From: Sphingobium sp. JS3065
GTDB lineage: Bacteria > Pseudomonadota > Alphaproteobacteria > Sphingomonadales > Sphingomonadaceae
DNA length: 64,000 bases
Direction: 5' to 3'
Assembly: GCF_026427355.1 (NCBI RefSeq)
Contig: NZ_CP102664.1
Coordinates: 3,041,501-3,105,500, forward strand
Part shown: one piece after another, positions 55,901 through 64,000 of the stretch
Numbering within the stretch: the first letter of the stretch is position 1
Layout: each line of letters starts with the position of its first letter
Position numbers and translations under genes: made by a program
Notes under the pieces: generated by a model
The model's database searches: none
What the model saw: only the letters and a program-made list of their open reading frames with translations
What the model was told of the DNA's origin: nothing

Positions 55901-57301
55901 ATGCATTATGTGAGCACCAGGGGAAGCGCGCCCGCGCTCGGGTTCGAGGATGTGACGCTGGCAGGGCTGGCGTCCGACGGCGGACTCTATCTGCCGGAAA
56001 GCTGGCCCAGCTTTTCCGCGGAGGATATTCGCGCGCTTGCGGGCCTGTCCTATGTCGAAACGGCGGTGCGGGTCATGGCGCCCTTCGTCGCCGGGTCGCT
56101 CAGCGAGGAGGAACTGCGCGATCTGTGCACCGCCGCCTATGGCCGGTTCAGCCATGACGCGGTGACGCCGCTGGTCCAACTCGATCACCGGCACTGGTTG
56201 CTCGAACTGTTTCACGGCCCCACGCTGGCGTTCAAGGACGTGGCGCTGCAACTGCTAGGCCAGTTGTTCGAACGCTTCTTGTCGCGGCGGGACGATCACC
56301 TCACCATCGTCGGCGCGACCTCCGGCGACACCGGTTCGGCGGCGATCGACGCCGTCGCGGGCCGCGAGAAGATCGACATCTTCATGCTGCACCCCGAAGG
56401 CCGCGTGTCGGACGTCCAACGCCGCCAGATGACCACGGTGCTGGCGCCCAACGTCTACAACATCGCCATCGACGGCAGCTTCGACGACGCGCAGGCGCTG
56501 GTGAAGGCGATGTTCAACGATGCGGCCTTTGCGCGCCGCTTCAACCTGTCGGCGGTGAACAGCATCAACTGGGCGCGGCTGATGGCGCAGGTCGTCTATT
56601 ATTTCTACGCCGCCGTCCGCCTGGGCGCGCCGGACCGGGCCATCGCCTTCTCCGTCCCCACCGGCAATTTCGGCGACGTGTTCGCGGGCTATGTCGCCAC
56701 GAAGATGGGCCTGCCCGTCGCGAAGCTGATGGTCGCGACCAACGTCAACGACATCCTGCACCGCGCCCTGGCCGAGGGCGATTACAGCCAGGGCCAGGTG
56801 GTGGCGACCGCGACCCCCAGCATGGACATCCAGGTCAGCTCCAATTTCGAGCGGCTGCTGTTCGACGCGGGCGGGCGCGACGGCGCAGCGCTGGCCGAAC
56901 AGATGAAGGGGTTCGAGGCGAGCAAGGCGATGCGCCTCACCAATGCGCAGCGGGAGGGGGCCTCGGCCCTCTTCACCTCGGCGCGGGTCGATGCGGACGC
57001 CATGACCATGGCGATGCGCTGGGCCTATGACGCGGCGGGGCAGGTGATCGATCCGCATAGCGCGGTGGGGCTGGCGGCGGCGCGGTCGATCGATCTCGAC
57101 CCGGCGGTGCCGGTGGTCACGCTGGCGACGGCGCATGCGGCCAAGTTCCCCACGGCGGTCGAGCGCGCGACGGGCATGCGCCCTTCGCTGCCCTCGCGCG
57201 TGGGCGACCTGTTCGCGCGGGAAGAGGCCTATGCCAAGCTGCCCGGCACCTTCGAAGCGGTCACCGCCTATGTCGCGGAGCGGGCGACGCCGAGGGGTTG
57301 A
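55901..57301 (+). CDS. thrC: threonine synthase
   Basis: 466 aa fold-type II PLP enzyme. It begins MHYVSTRGSAPALGFEDV, the family N-terminus, and has FHGPTLAFKDVALQLLG (Schiff-base Lys, about residue 111), GATSGDTGSAAIDA (phosphate loop region) and VPTGNFGDVFAGY. It converts O-phosphohomoserine to threonine. ATG at 55901 is set by the family. The frame is open far upstream but overlaps SURF1 there. The methyltransferase gene begins at its stop. Confidence 0.96.
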   Translation: MHYVSTRGSAPALGFEDVTLAGLASDGGLYLPESWPSFSAEDIRALAGLSYVETAVRVMAPFVAGSLSEEELRDLCTAAYGRFSHDAVTPLVQLDHRHWLLELFHGPTLAFKDVALQLLGQLFERFLSRRDDHLTIVGATSGDTGSAAIDAVAGREKIDIFMLHPEGRVSDVQRRQMTTVLAPNVYNIAIDGSFDDAQALVKAMFNDAAFARRFNLSAVNSINWARLMAQVVYYFYAAVRLGAPDRAIAFSVPTGNFGDVFAGYVATKMGLPVAKLMVATNVNDILHRALAEGDYSQGQVVATATPSMDIQVSSNFERLLFDAGGRDGAALAEQMKGFEASKAMRLTNAQREGASALFTSARVDADAMTMAMRWAYDAAGQVIDPHSAVGLAAARSIDLDPAVPVVTLATAHAAKFPTAVERATGMRPSLPSRVGDLFAREEAYAKLPGTFEAVTAYVAERATPRG

Positions 57302-57303
57302 GG

Positions 57304-58173
57304 GTGAACCTCCAGACCCTCACTGGCGAACCTTGGGCCGATTATGGCCTGATCGATTCGGGCCATGGACGAAAGCTGGAACGCTATGGCCGTTACCGCT
57401 TCATCCGGCCGGAGCCGCAGGCGATGTGGGCGCCCGCGCAGGACGACTGGCAGGCCGACGGCGAATTCATCCCCGGTTCCGACGAGGAAGGCGGCGGTCG
57501 CTGGTTCTATGAACGCCCCGTCCCGGCCGAAGGCTGGCCGCTGCACTGGAACGAAGTGACGTTCCAGGCCAGTTGCACTCCCTTCCGCCATCTGGGTTTC
57601 TTTCCCGACATGGCGCCGGTCTGGGACTGGATGCGCGGCAAGATCGCGGACAAGGATCAGGCGCAGGTCATGAACCTGTTCGGCTATACCGGCGTCGGCA
57701 CGCTGGCGATGGCGGCGGCGGGCGCGCAGATGGTGCATGTCGACGCCTCCAAGAAATCGGTGGCGCAGGCGCGGGCCAATGCCGCGCTGTCGTCGCTGGA
57801 GGACCGCCCGGTCCGCTGGATCGTCGACGACGCGGCCAAGTTCGTGGCGCGGGAAGTGCGGCGCGGACGGCGCTATGACGGCATATTGCTCGATCCGCCC
57901 AAATATGGACGTGGGCCGGATGGCGAGGTCTGGCGGCTGGAAGAGGATTTGCCGGAGCTTATCGCCCATTGCCGGCAGTTGCTGGATGCGGACAGCCGGT
58001 TCCTGTTCCTGACCGTCTATGCGGTCCGGATGTCGGCACTGGCGATCGAGGAATTGCTGAAACAGGCCTTTGCCGATCTGCCCGGCACGGTGGAAGCAGG
58101 CGAACTGACAGTGCGCGAAGAAGCACGCGGGTTGATGCTGCCGACCGCGATCTGGGCGCGATGGAGCCGCTGA
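57304..58173 (+). CDS. class I SAM-dependent methyltransferase (RlmI/RlmL-like)
   Basis: 289 aa. VMNLFGYTGVGTLAMAAAGA (motif I, about 122-141), VHVDASKKSVAQARANA and ILLDPPKYGRGPDGEVW (motif IV DPPK) are those of the RlmI-like 23S rRNA cytosine-C5 methyltransferases, but the N-terminal PUA domain is missing; a short beta domain with RFIRPEPQAMW stands in its place. An RNA substrate is likely, but the position is unknown. GTG at 57304 is chosen: GAGGGG lies 6 bp upstream, whereas the TTG at 57298 is too close. Coupled to thrC. Confidence 0.85.
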   Translation: MNLQTLTGEPWADYGLIDSGHGRKLERYGRYRFIRPEPQAMWAPAQDDWQADGEFIPGSDEEGGGRWFYERPVPAEGWPLHWNEVTFQASCTPFRHLGFFPDMAPVWDWMRGKIADKDQAQVMNLFGYTGVGTLAMAAAGAQMVHVDASKKSVAQARANAALSSLEDRPVRWIVDDAAKFVAREVRRGRRYDGILLDPPKYGRGPDGEVWRLEEDLPELIAHCRQLLDADSRFLFLTVYAVRMSALAIEELLKQAFADLPGTVEAGELTVREEARGLMLPTAIWARWSR

Positions 58174-58215
58174 GGTTTTCAGGGCTGCCCGGTTACTGAA
58201 ATGGCGGCTGGTTTT

Positions 58216-58346
58216 GGCCAATGGCGGACATTAGATATCCGTTCGCCCTGAGCGAAGTCGAAGGGCTCTGCTGAGCGGAGGCGAAGCATGGAAGCCCTTC
58301 GACTTCGCTCAGCCCGAACGGAAACTGAACGTCCGCTTCCCACCCC
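58216..58346. repeat. dispersed sphingomonad repeat, short version (copy B)
   Basis: Same outer sequence as copy A at 5361-5560 (GCGGACATTAGATATCCGTT to GAACGTCCGC), but without the inner GTTTATCCTGAGC module. It lies between the methyltransferase stop and crtZ. Confidence 0.8.
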
Positions 58347-58348
58347 TT

Positions 58349-58858
58349 TCAGCCCTCCAACCCCCCCTTGGCCGCGCGCAGCCCAGCCTTGCCATTCGCC
58401 GCAAGTTCGCGCTTCAACGCTTCCGGCGGGGGCGCCACGAGGAAGCCGAAGCTGACGCAGCCCTGCTTGCTCTCCACCACATGGTGCAGGCGGTGGGCCT
58501 GGACGATCCGCTTCATATAGGCGGAGCGCGGGACATATCGGTGCGCGACACGGCGATGCACGATGATGTCGTGGAAGCCGAGATAGATGGCGCCATAGGC
58601 TGCCACGCCCGCGCCGACCGCCGTCGCCCAATCGCCCCACTGCCATTGCACGCCGCCCAGCAGCAGCAGGATAGAGGGCATGGCGAAGATCACGAAATAA
58701 AGGTCGTTCGCTTCCCACCGGCCAGTGCGCGGGCGGTGATGGCTGGCATGCAGGAACCAGCCCGGCCCGTGCATGACCCAGCGGTGCATGACATAGGCGA
58801 AACCCTCCATCGCGGCGACCGTGGCGAGGAAGATCAGGGCGAGCGGAAAGGCGGTCAT
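58349..58858 (-). CDS. crtZ: beta-carotene hydroxylase CrtZ
   Basis: 169 aa membrane-bound di-iron hydroxylase of the fatty-acid-hydroxylase superfamily. The histidine boxes are MHRWVMHG, LHASHHRPRTG, FHDIIVHRRVAHR and AHRLHHVVESK, the layout of CrtZ. It adds hydroxyls to the beta rings, making zeaxanthin, in line with the yellow pigments (nostoxanthin type) of sphingomonads. ATG at 58858. The other carotenoid genes are not in the window. The end of the protein is Lys/Ala-rich and close to the repeat. Confidence 0.92.
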   Translation of the reverse strand: MTAFPLALIFLATVAAMEGFAYVMHRWVMHGPGWFLHASHHRPRTGRWEANDLYFVIFAMPSILLLLGGVQWQWGDWATAVGAGVAAYGAIYLGFHDIIVHRRVAHRYVPRSAYMKRIVQAHRLHHVVESKQGCVSFGFLVAPPPEALKRELAANGKAGLRAAKGGLEG

Positions 58859-58908
58859 GCAGCCCGTATAGAACGAGGCCCGCGCTCAGGCGACCCGCAA
58901 AGGACAAG

Positions 58909-58938
58909 AAAAAGGCCGCGACCCAATGGATCGCGGCC
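58909..58938 (-). terminator. rho-independent terminator of the porin gene
   Basis: On the minus strand GGCCGCGA / TCGCGGCC with the loop TCCATTGGG, followed by TTTTTC. It lies 24 bp after the porin stop codon. Confidence 0.85.
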
Positions 58939-58961
58939 CCCTTCGTGACTTTTTCAGGCGA

Positions 58962-59717
58962 TCAGAAGGACGCGGTGACCGAACCGACCACGCCGCCCCT
59001 CGCCGCATCGCGGAAGTTGCCTACGCCGGCATTGGGCCTGAAATGCGTGTCGGTATCGACATAGCTGACGCCGAAGGTCAGATGGCTCCAGGTGTAGGTC
59101 GCGCCGACGCTCCAGTCGGTATAGCCCTTGCCCACGGGAACCAGATAGCTGGGACCGAAGCTGTGGCCCAGATGCGCCGATACGCCCAGCGGGGTGTTCG
59201 GGATGCTGGCCGACAGGTCGCCCGCAACGTAGAGATTGTCTTCCTTGCCGTTGCCGACGGACAGGGCCTTCGCCTTGGGGGCGTAGGCAGCGCTCAGCTT
59301 GGCGGTCGCCGGGCCGAAAGTGCCCTTGACCGAGGCATAGGGCTCAACGAAGTCGGTGTTGCCGCCGCCCGAACCGGGATAGTAGTAATAGAGCACGCCG
59401 ACGTCGAAGGTGGCCGCGCCGACGGTCTTGGAATAGCCTGCGATCAGGTCCAGTTCCTGGTCGCTGCCGGCAGCGACATAATCGTCGATCGAGCTGCCCC
59501 AGGTCGAGACATAGAAGCCCGACGCATGGGTCACGGTAATGCCGCCCTGCAGCGCGAAGCGCTTGTCGGTCTGCGAAATGCCGCGGAAGCGATAGTCGGT
59601 GACGACAGCCGCATTGCCGGTGACGGTCAGTTCAGGAGTGGGTTCGTCCTGGGCGAAGGCCGGCGCGGAGAGCGCGGCAAGAGCAACAGCCGAAAGGCCG
59701 AGAATGGACTTACGCAT
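58962..59717 (-). CDS. TorF family putative porin (conserved outer-membrane beta-barrel)
   Basis: 251 aa. The signal peptide has cleavage near APAFA-QDE. After it come amphipathic strands with alternate hydrophobic residues, AAVVTDYRFRGISQTDKRFA (the family opening), and a C-terminal aromatic residue (VTASF), as outer-membrane proteins need. Proteins of this type (TIGR02001) are abundant in alphaproteobacteria, and their substrate is unknown. ATG at 59717 follows AAGGGGA. The upstream region has a TGC-rich operator like that of the phasin, suggesting control by carbon storage state. Closed by its own terminator. Confidence 0.88.
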   Translation of the reverse strand: MRKSILGLSAVALAALSAPAFAQDEPTPELTVTGNAAVVTDYRFRGISQTDKRFALQGGITVTHASGFYVSTWGSSIDDYVAAGSDQELDLIAGYSKTVGAATFDVGVLYYYYPGSGGGNTDFVEPYASVKGTFGPATAKLSAAYAPKAKALSVGNGKEDNLYVAGDLSASIPNTPLGVSAHLGHSFGPSYLVPVGKGYTDWSVGATYTWSHLTFGVSYVDTDTHFRPNAGVGNFRDAARGGVVGSVTASF

Positions 59718-59833
59718 TGAGTATCCCCTTAATGGTTCTGCGATCGTCCCGCCTGCGTCATGGTCCCCGGTCTCTTGTCGCCCTGCGCGGGATGGACCGG
59801 ATTGCCTCAACGGGTGACGAAATGCCTTCCCCG

Positions 59834-59901
59834 GTTGCGGTGCACAAGATTTTATTGCCGTAGCGTGTAGTTTGCTTCTCTAATGTTGCTGGTCTGCAAC
59901 A
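59834..59901 (-). promoter_or_regulatory. putative PhaR-type operator region upstream of the porin gene
   Basis: GTTGCGGTGCACAAG (from 59835) contains TGC-R-N-Y-GCA (TGCGGTGCA, 59836-59844) and matches the phasin operators over 14 bases (GTTGC-R-G-Y-GCACAA). A second palindrome, TGTTGC-N6-GCAACA, lies at 59884-59901. They are 117-185 bp ahead of the porin start. The 250-bp gap between the porin and MscS genes holds nothing else I recognise. Confidence 0.5.
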
Positions 59902-59971
59902 AAATCAGGCGTGATTGTGGCGCTGCGCAGCGTCTTGCGCGATTTTCGCCATAATTGTCGCGAGAAAAGGC

Positions 59972-61228
59972 CTATTGCGGCGGCGTAACGTCGCGGGGCG
60001 CGTGGATGACGCGCTGCGGATAGGGGATGGTGACGCCATGTTCGCGGAACAGCAGCCACAACCGGCCGAGGACGTCGGACTTCACATTGCCGACCCCGCT
60101 TTCCGGATCGCTGATCCAGACCAATATGTCATGTTCGACGCGGTTTTCGCCAAAGGCGGTCAGCCACACATTGGGCTTGGGACTGCGCAGCACGCGAGGG
60201 CTTTCCTGCGCGGCGCGCAGCATCAGTTCCTGCGCCAGCTTCAGGTTGCTGTCATAGCCGATGCCAACGGGGATGCGGACGCGGACGTTGCGGTCGGAAT
60301 AGGACCAGTTCTCCACCTCCTGCGTCATCAGGTTCTCGTTCGGGATCAGATGTTCCTTGCCGTCGCGGGTGATGACGGAGACGGCGCGCACGCCGATCTT
60401 GTTCACCCAGCCGAAGCTGTCGCCCACGACGATCACGTCGCCCGGCTTGATCGACCGGTCCATCAGCAGGATGATCCCGGCGATCAGATTGCCGAAGGTC
60501 TTTTGCAGGCCAAAGCCGACCGCCAGCCCCAGCGCGCCGGAAAAGACCGCGAAGGCGGTCAGGTCTATGCCGAGCAGATCGACGCCGATGAAGAAGGCCG
60601 CGACGACCACGGCGATGGCGGCCAGTTTCTGCGCCAGCAGCTTCTGCGTGGCGTCCAGGCCATGGGTGCGGGCGATGCTGCGCCCGACGATGCGGTTGGC
60701 AAGGCGCACCAGGGCGAAGAGCGCGACACAGATGGCGGCCATGCTGACCAGGCCGAGCAGGGTGACGCGCCGCTTGCCCAGGTCGAGGCCCACGCCGTCC
60801 AGCATGTCGGCCACCGGGGCGAAGCCGCCGCTGCTGCCTGAAAGGACCATGACGAAGAGCAGCAGGGCGATGGGCAGGACGGCGAGGCGCGCGATGGCGA
60901 GGCTGCGCAGGATATGCACGGCAAGCAGCGACAGCGACAGGGCAAGCGCCGCGCCCAGAATCAAATGGGCGAAATCCCCGACCGGCCAGAAGGTGACGGC
61001 GACGGTCATCAGGCTGGCGGCGATGATATGGCGCAGGATCGGGCGCAGATGGCCCGCCAGCGCTTCGCCCAAGCCGCGGAAGCGGCGGCGCAGGCGCGGC
61101 GAGGCGAAGCGGGAGAAGGCGCCCGCGACCAGATAGAGGGCGACGGCCAGCGCCAGCGCGATCAGCGGATGGACGATGGCGGGATCGCCCGGCAGCCGCG
61201 ACAGCAACTCGGGCAATCCCGGCATCAT
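59972..61228 (-). CDS. MscS family mechanosensitive ion channel
   Basis: 418 aa. About six membrane helices precede the pore helix GALGLAVGFGLQKTFGNLIAG (about 240-260), then the beta domain GDVIVVGDSFGWVNKIGVRA and the mixed domain. The pore helix has the Gly/Ala pattern of MscS and its larger homologues. It opens on membrane tension during osmotic downshock. ATG at 61228 overlaps the metC stop (ATGATG, with the TGA inside), so translation is coupled. It is last in a run of three with sseA and metC. Confidence 0.92.
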   Translation of the reverse strand: MMPGLPELLSRLPGDPAIVHPLIALALAVALYLVAGAFSRFASPRLRRRFRGLGEALAGHLRPILRHIIAASLMTVAVTFWPVGDFAHLILGAALALSLSLLAVHILRSLAIARLAVLPIALLLFVMVLSGSSGGFAPVADMLDGVGLDLGKRRVTLLGLVSMAAICVALFALVRLANRIVGRSIARTHGLDATQKLLAQKLAAIAVVVAAFFIGVDLLGIDLTAFAVFSGALGLAVGFGLQKTFGNLIAGIILLMDRSIKPGDVIVVGDSFGWVNKIGVRAVSVITRDGKEHLIPNENLMTQEVENWSYSDRNVRVRIPVGIGYDSNLKLAQELMLRAAQESPRVLRSPKPNVWLTAFGENRVEHDILVWISDPESGVGNVKSDVLGRLWLLFREHGVTIPYPQRVIHAPRDVTPPQ

Positions 61229-62448
61229 CCGCGCGCCGCCCGGAAACGGGCAAGGCCTGCGTCGAGATCGGCGATCAGGTCGTCGGGGTCTTCCAGGCCG
61301 ATTTGCAGGCGGACGGCGGGGCCTTTGGCCTGCCATGCGGTGGCTGTGCGGTAACGGGCGGGGTCGACCGGCAGCGCAAGGCTTTCGAAGCCGCCCCAGC
61401 TATAGCCGATGCCGAAATGGTCCAGGCCGTCGATCAGCGCGGCGCGGGATTTTTCGTCACCGCCCTTCAGGACAAAGCTGAACAACCCGCTGGAGCCGGT
61501 GAAGTCGCGTCGCCAGAGGTCGTGGCCGGGGCAGGAGGGCAGGGCCGGGTGGAGGACGCGGGCGACATCGGGCTGCTGCGACAGCCATATCGCGATCCGG
61601 AGCGCGCTCGCCTGATGCTGGTTCAGCCGCACGCCCAATGTGCGCAGGCCCCGCGCCGCCAGCCAGGCGTCGTCGGGGCTGGTCATCTGGCCGAACAGAT
61701 GGGCGGCCTGACGGATTTTCGGGAAGAAGGCCGGGGTGGCCGTCACCGATCCCATCATCACGTCGCTATGGCCGACAATATATTTGGTGCAGGCGAGAAT
61801 GCTGATGTCGACATTGTGTGCCAGCGCCTGGAAGAAATAGGGCGTGGCCCAGGTATTGTCGATCAGGGTCGCGATGCCCCTTTCCCGCGCCAGGGCGGTG
61901 ATGGCCGGAACGTCCTGCACCTCGAAGGTCAGGCTGCCGGGGCTTTCCAGGAAGATGGCGCGGGTGGCGTCGGTGATCAGGTCCGCTATGCCCGCGCCGA
62001 CGGTCGGGTCGTAATAGACCGTCTCTATGCCCAGCGGGCGCAGCATCAGTTCGCAGAAATTGCGGGTCGGGTCATAGGCGCTGTCCACCATCAGCAATTG
62101 GTCGCCGGGCTTCAGCACCGCCATCAGCGCGCAGGCGATGGCCGCGACGCCGGAGGGATAGAGCATCGTGCCCTCCGCGCCCGGCTCCATTTCGGTGAGG
62201 GCGTCGGCCAGGCTCCATGCGGTCGGCGTGCCCTTGCGGCCGTAGAAGAGGCGTTCGTGGGTGCTGCGCCCCGCCGCGCTGCGCAGATGCGCGACATCGT
62301 CATAGAGGATGGTCGATGCGCGCCAGACGGGCGGGCTGACGATGCCGCCGGGCTGGCCGGGCATGCCGGTCCATTCGGGCTTGCGGCCCGCCTGCGCGAG
62401 GTGGGTGAGGGGCTTGCGGCTCCCTCGCTTATCGGAATTCTGGCTCAT
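61225..62448 (-). CDS. metC: cystathionine beta-lyase
   Basis: 407 aa PLP enzyme of the Cys/Met-metabolism family. YGRKGTPTAWSLADALTEME is the PLP-phosphate region, LIDNTWATPYFFQ has the PLP aspartate, and ILACTKYIVGHSDVMMG carries the PLP lysine (about residue 215). The shape (VDSAYDPTRNFCE) is that of MetC rather than MetB or MetZ. It releases homocysteine from cystathionine. ATG at 62448 overlaps the sseA stop by 4 bp. Sulfur metabolism is thus grouped with sseA. Confidence 0.93.
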   Translation of the reverse strand: MSQNSDKRGSRKPLTHLAQAGRKPEWTGMPGQPGGIVSPPVWRASTILYDDVAHLRSAAGRSTHERLFYGRKGTPTAWSLADALTEMEPGAEGTMLYPSGVAAIACALMAVLKPGDQLLMVDSAYDPTRNFCELMLRPLGIETVYYDPTVGAGIADLITDATRAIFLESPGSLTFEVQDVPAITALARERGIATLIDNTWATPYFFQALAHNVDISILACTKYIVGHSDVMMGSVTATPAFFPKIRQAAHLFGQMTSPDDAWLAARGLRTLGVRLNQHQASALRIAIWLSQQPDVARVLHPALPSCPGHDLWRRDFTGSSGLFSFVLKGGDEKSRAALIDGLDHFGIGYSWGGFESLALPVDPARYRTATAWQAKGPAVRLQIGLEDPDDLIADLDAGLARFRAARG

Positions 62449-63293
62449 GCTGCGGGGCCGGTTTCCTTCGGCGTGGCGGGGTCCAGCCCCCATTCGGACC
62501 AGCTTCCGTCATAGAGGGTGACGTCGGTCTTGCCGATCAGTTCCAGCCCCGCAAGGATGATCGCCGCCGTGACGCCGCTGCCGCAACTGGTGATGATGGG
62601 ACGGTCGAAATCGGTCCCGGCATCCAGGAAGAGGCGGCGAAGTTCCTCTCCCCGCTTCATGCTGTTGTCGGCATGGTAGAAGGCGGACGAGGGGATGTTG
62701 CGGCTGTGCGGGATATGGCCCGACGCCATGCCGGGGCGGGGTTCCTTTTCCTCCCCGGTGAAGCGCGGCGCGCCGCGTGCGTCCAGCACCTGTTCTGCCC
62801 GGCTTTCCAGATTGGCGAGAAGCTCTTCCTTGGTCCGGACCTGCCCTGCGGCCCGTTTCGCAACCGCATTGCCGGGCGCGGGCCTGGGCATGCCGCTTTC
62901 CACGGGCCGCCCCTCCGCCAGCCATTTGGGCAGGCCGCCGTCCAGCATCGCCGCGCCCTTGCCCACGCCGTAGAGGCGCATCATCCACCAGCCGCGCGCG
63001 GCGCTGTGGGTCGGGCTGTTGTCGTAGACGACGATGCGGCTGTCCGCATCGATGCCCAGCGCCCGGCAGCGCTCCGTCATGAAGGCGTCGGTCGGCAACA
63101 TGCCGGGGCGCGGATCGTCCGGATCGGCCAGTGTGGGAAGGTCGAGGAACGCCGCGCCAGGGATATGGGCGGCTTCGAACTCCGTCTTGGGATCGCGGGG
63201 CGTGCCGGGCAGGAAAAGGCTGGCGTCGACGATCCTGAGGTCCGGTTTGCCGATTTCCCCGGCAAGCCAGTCGGTGGATACCAATATCTCCAT
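62445..63293 (-). CDS. sseA: 3-mercaptopyruvate sulfurtransferase
   Basis: 282 aa with two rhodanese domains. The second holds the active-site loop CGSGVTA (about residue 238), which is diagnostic of mercaptopyruvate sulfurtransferase; thiosulfate sulfurtransferases have CRxGx[R/T]. HIPGAAFLDLPTLADPDDPRP and GHIPHSRNIPSSAF are the CH2A/CH2B repeats. It moves sulfur from mercaptopyruvate to thiol acceptors. ATG at 63293 follows AAAGGAAAAGG. First of the sseA-metC-mscS run. Confidence 0.94.
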   Translation of the reverse strand: MEILVSTDWLAGEIGKPDLRIVDASLFLPGTPRDPKTEFEAAHIPGAAFLDLPTLADPDDPRPGMLPTDAFMTERCRALGIDADSRIVVYDNSPTHSAARGWWMMRLYGVGKGAAMLDGGLPKWLAEGRPVESGMPRPAPGNAVAKRAAGQVRTKEELLANLESRAEQVLDARGAPRFTGEEKEPRPGMASGHIPHSRNIPSSAFYHADNSMKRGEELRRLFLDAGTDFDRPIITSCGSGVTAAIILAGLELIGKTDVTLYDGSWSEWGLDPATPKETGPAA

Positions 63294-63364
63294 GTGCAGC
63301 CTTTTCCTTTGCGCTTGCCTCCTTTTTAGGGGCGTCGGTCGGCAGTGGAAAGGGCCGATTGACC

Positions 63365-64000
63365 CTAGCTGGCAAGGGACAGCGCGGTAGCCCGGCTGCC
63401 CGGCGCACGATATTGGCGCGGCCCCAGGTCGAGGCGGAAGGGGGAGAGGCGCTCGACCTGCGGCGACTGCTCCTCGCCCACGATGAAGGCGCGGCCAGTG
63501 CGTCCGATGCCTTCGCTCTCCCCGGCCCAGCGATATTGTGCATCGAAGGCGATGATCGGGATCAGCAGGGCGCGCTGGCCCATCCGGATCGCTTCGATGG
63601 CCTGCGCGTCCAAACGCATCTCGCCGGTCAGCGTCTGCGTCCCGCCCGGCGCGATGGAAACGATGGAATGGACGGGCAGGCCGGTTTCGCCCGCGAAAAA
63701 TTGCTGGAACAGCGCCTGTTGCTGCGCGTCGGCATTGGCGATCAGGCTGCGGACCAGAATATCCTCCGCCGTCCGCTCGCCCCGATTATGAACCGTCAGC
63801 GCATAGCCGATGGTCGCGCCCATCAGTGTCAGGCGCGCCGCCTGGACCTCCATGCTGATGTCGAGCCAGGGACGGTCCCCCGGTTCGGGCTTGCCGGAGG
63901 CTGGCGGCGGGACGGGGGTCGCCTTGGGTTGCGCGGGTGCAGGCCGCGCGGGTTCGGTTTCTTCATAGGATTCCTCGACCTCTTCCGGTTTGCGGCGGCG
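63365..64000 (-). CDS. unknown protein, N-terminus cut by the window edge
   Basis: 211 residues seen; the gene continues beyond 64000, because the frame is open there without a start. The visible part begins with RRRKPEEVEESYEE, a basic-then-acidic linker, then a Pro/Ala-rich stretch and DRPWLDISMEVQAARLTLMG. From there on it is beta-rich (IGYALTVHNRGERTAEDILV, IAPGGTQTLTGEM), like a CARDB/DUF11-type immunoglobulin-like domain. I expect a membrane helix just outside the window. An internal ATG at 63853 is not the start. Function unknown. Confidence 0.75.
   Translation of the reverse strand, partial: RRRKPEEVEESYEETEPARPAPAQPKATPVPPPASGKPEPGDRPWLDISMEVQAARLTLMGATIGYALTVHNRGERTAEDILVRSLIANADAQQQALFQQFFAGETGLPVHSIVSIAPGGTQTLTGEMRLDAQAIEAIRMGQRALLIPIIAFDAQYRWAGESEGIGRTGRAFIVGEEQSPQVERLSPFRLDLGPRQYRAPGSRATALSLAS

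Overview
The window is ordinary chromosome from a GC-rich alphaproteobacterium, most likely a sphingomonad (Sphingobium/Novosphingobium-like). I infer this from gene content (CrtZ hydroxylase, TorF-type porin, PHA synthase plus phasin, aa3 oxidase cluster, DUF1489 and DUF2721 proteins), from the high GC and codon bias, and from several dispersed palindromic repeats built on GTTCGCCCTGAGC/GCTCAGCCCGAAC. No tRNA, rRNA, CRISPR array, prophage or defence island was recognised. Almost all of the sequence is coding, with many 4-bp ATGA/GTGA/TTGA start-stop overlaps.

Layout. 0-5.3 kb: orphan 2Fe-2S subunit, DUF2721 protein, class I/II aminotransferase, then PHA storage (phaC, phasin) with a strong terminator. 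5.6-9.5 kb: two peptidases, divergently transcribed. 9.6-12.1 kb: thioesterase, an IS110-family element, DMT exporter. 12.1-21.3 kb: amino acid enzymes (ltaE, ilvE), a UbiH-type hydroxylase, cytochrome b561 downstream of acs, GST, a GGDEF protein and a LysR regulator. 21.4-27.2 kb: probable small RNA, Cdc48-type AAA ATPase, PmtA-like methyltransferase, proA, kdsA. 27.2-30.5 kb: a PLA2-like small protein divergent from a membrane hydrolase-P450 pair. 30.6-33.1 kb: TPP riboswitch, unknown membrane protein, thiC. 33.2-37.9 kb: LMW phosphatase, HerA-like ATPase, ppc. 38.5-44.3 kb: two lipoproteins, cyclophilin, mgtE, DUF1489, hemerythrin, class II aldolase. 44.5-49.2 kb: rpsU, a broken FKBP gene, then the leftward run pyrE-pdxJ-acpS-lepB-AI-2E permease. 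49.3-58.2 kb: ctaC-ctaD-ctaB-small protein-ctaG-ctaE, terminator, DUF983-SURF1-thrC-methyltransferase. 58.3-64 kb: crtZ, porin, and the leftward run sseA-metC-mscS, ending in a protein cut by the window edge.

Most striking result: the IS110 element (about 9999-11158) can be read completely. It sits inside one end of a 105-bp TAGAGC-ended repeat whose uninterrupted relative lies at 1-104. This defines a CT core dinucleotide and exact ends. The 206 bp upstream of the transposase folds as a 5' stem-loop and two internal-loop hairpins. Their loop strands match the target (8 nt plus 8 nt with one G.U pair) and the donor junction (8 nt plus 6 nt), as expected of a bridge RNA. Joining the ends would also create a TTGACC-17-TATGAC promoter for that RNA.

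Other points worth a look: TGC-rich PhaR-type operators shared by the phasin and porin promoters; a duplicated phasin 3' end differing only at third codon positions; a single in-frame amber codon in an otherwise intact FKBP gene; an orphan UUCG-loop terminator marking a probable sRNA; and repeats that supply stop codons to neighbouring genes.
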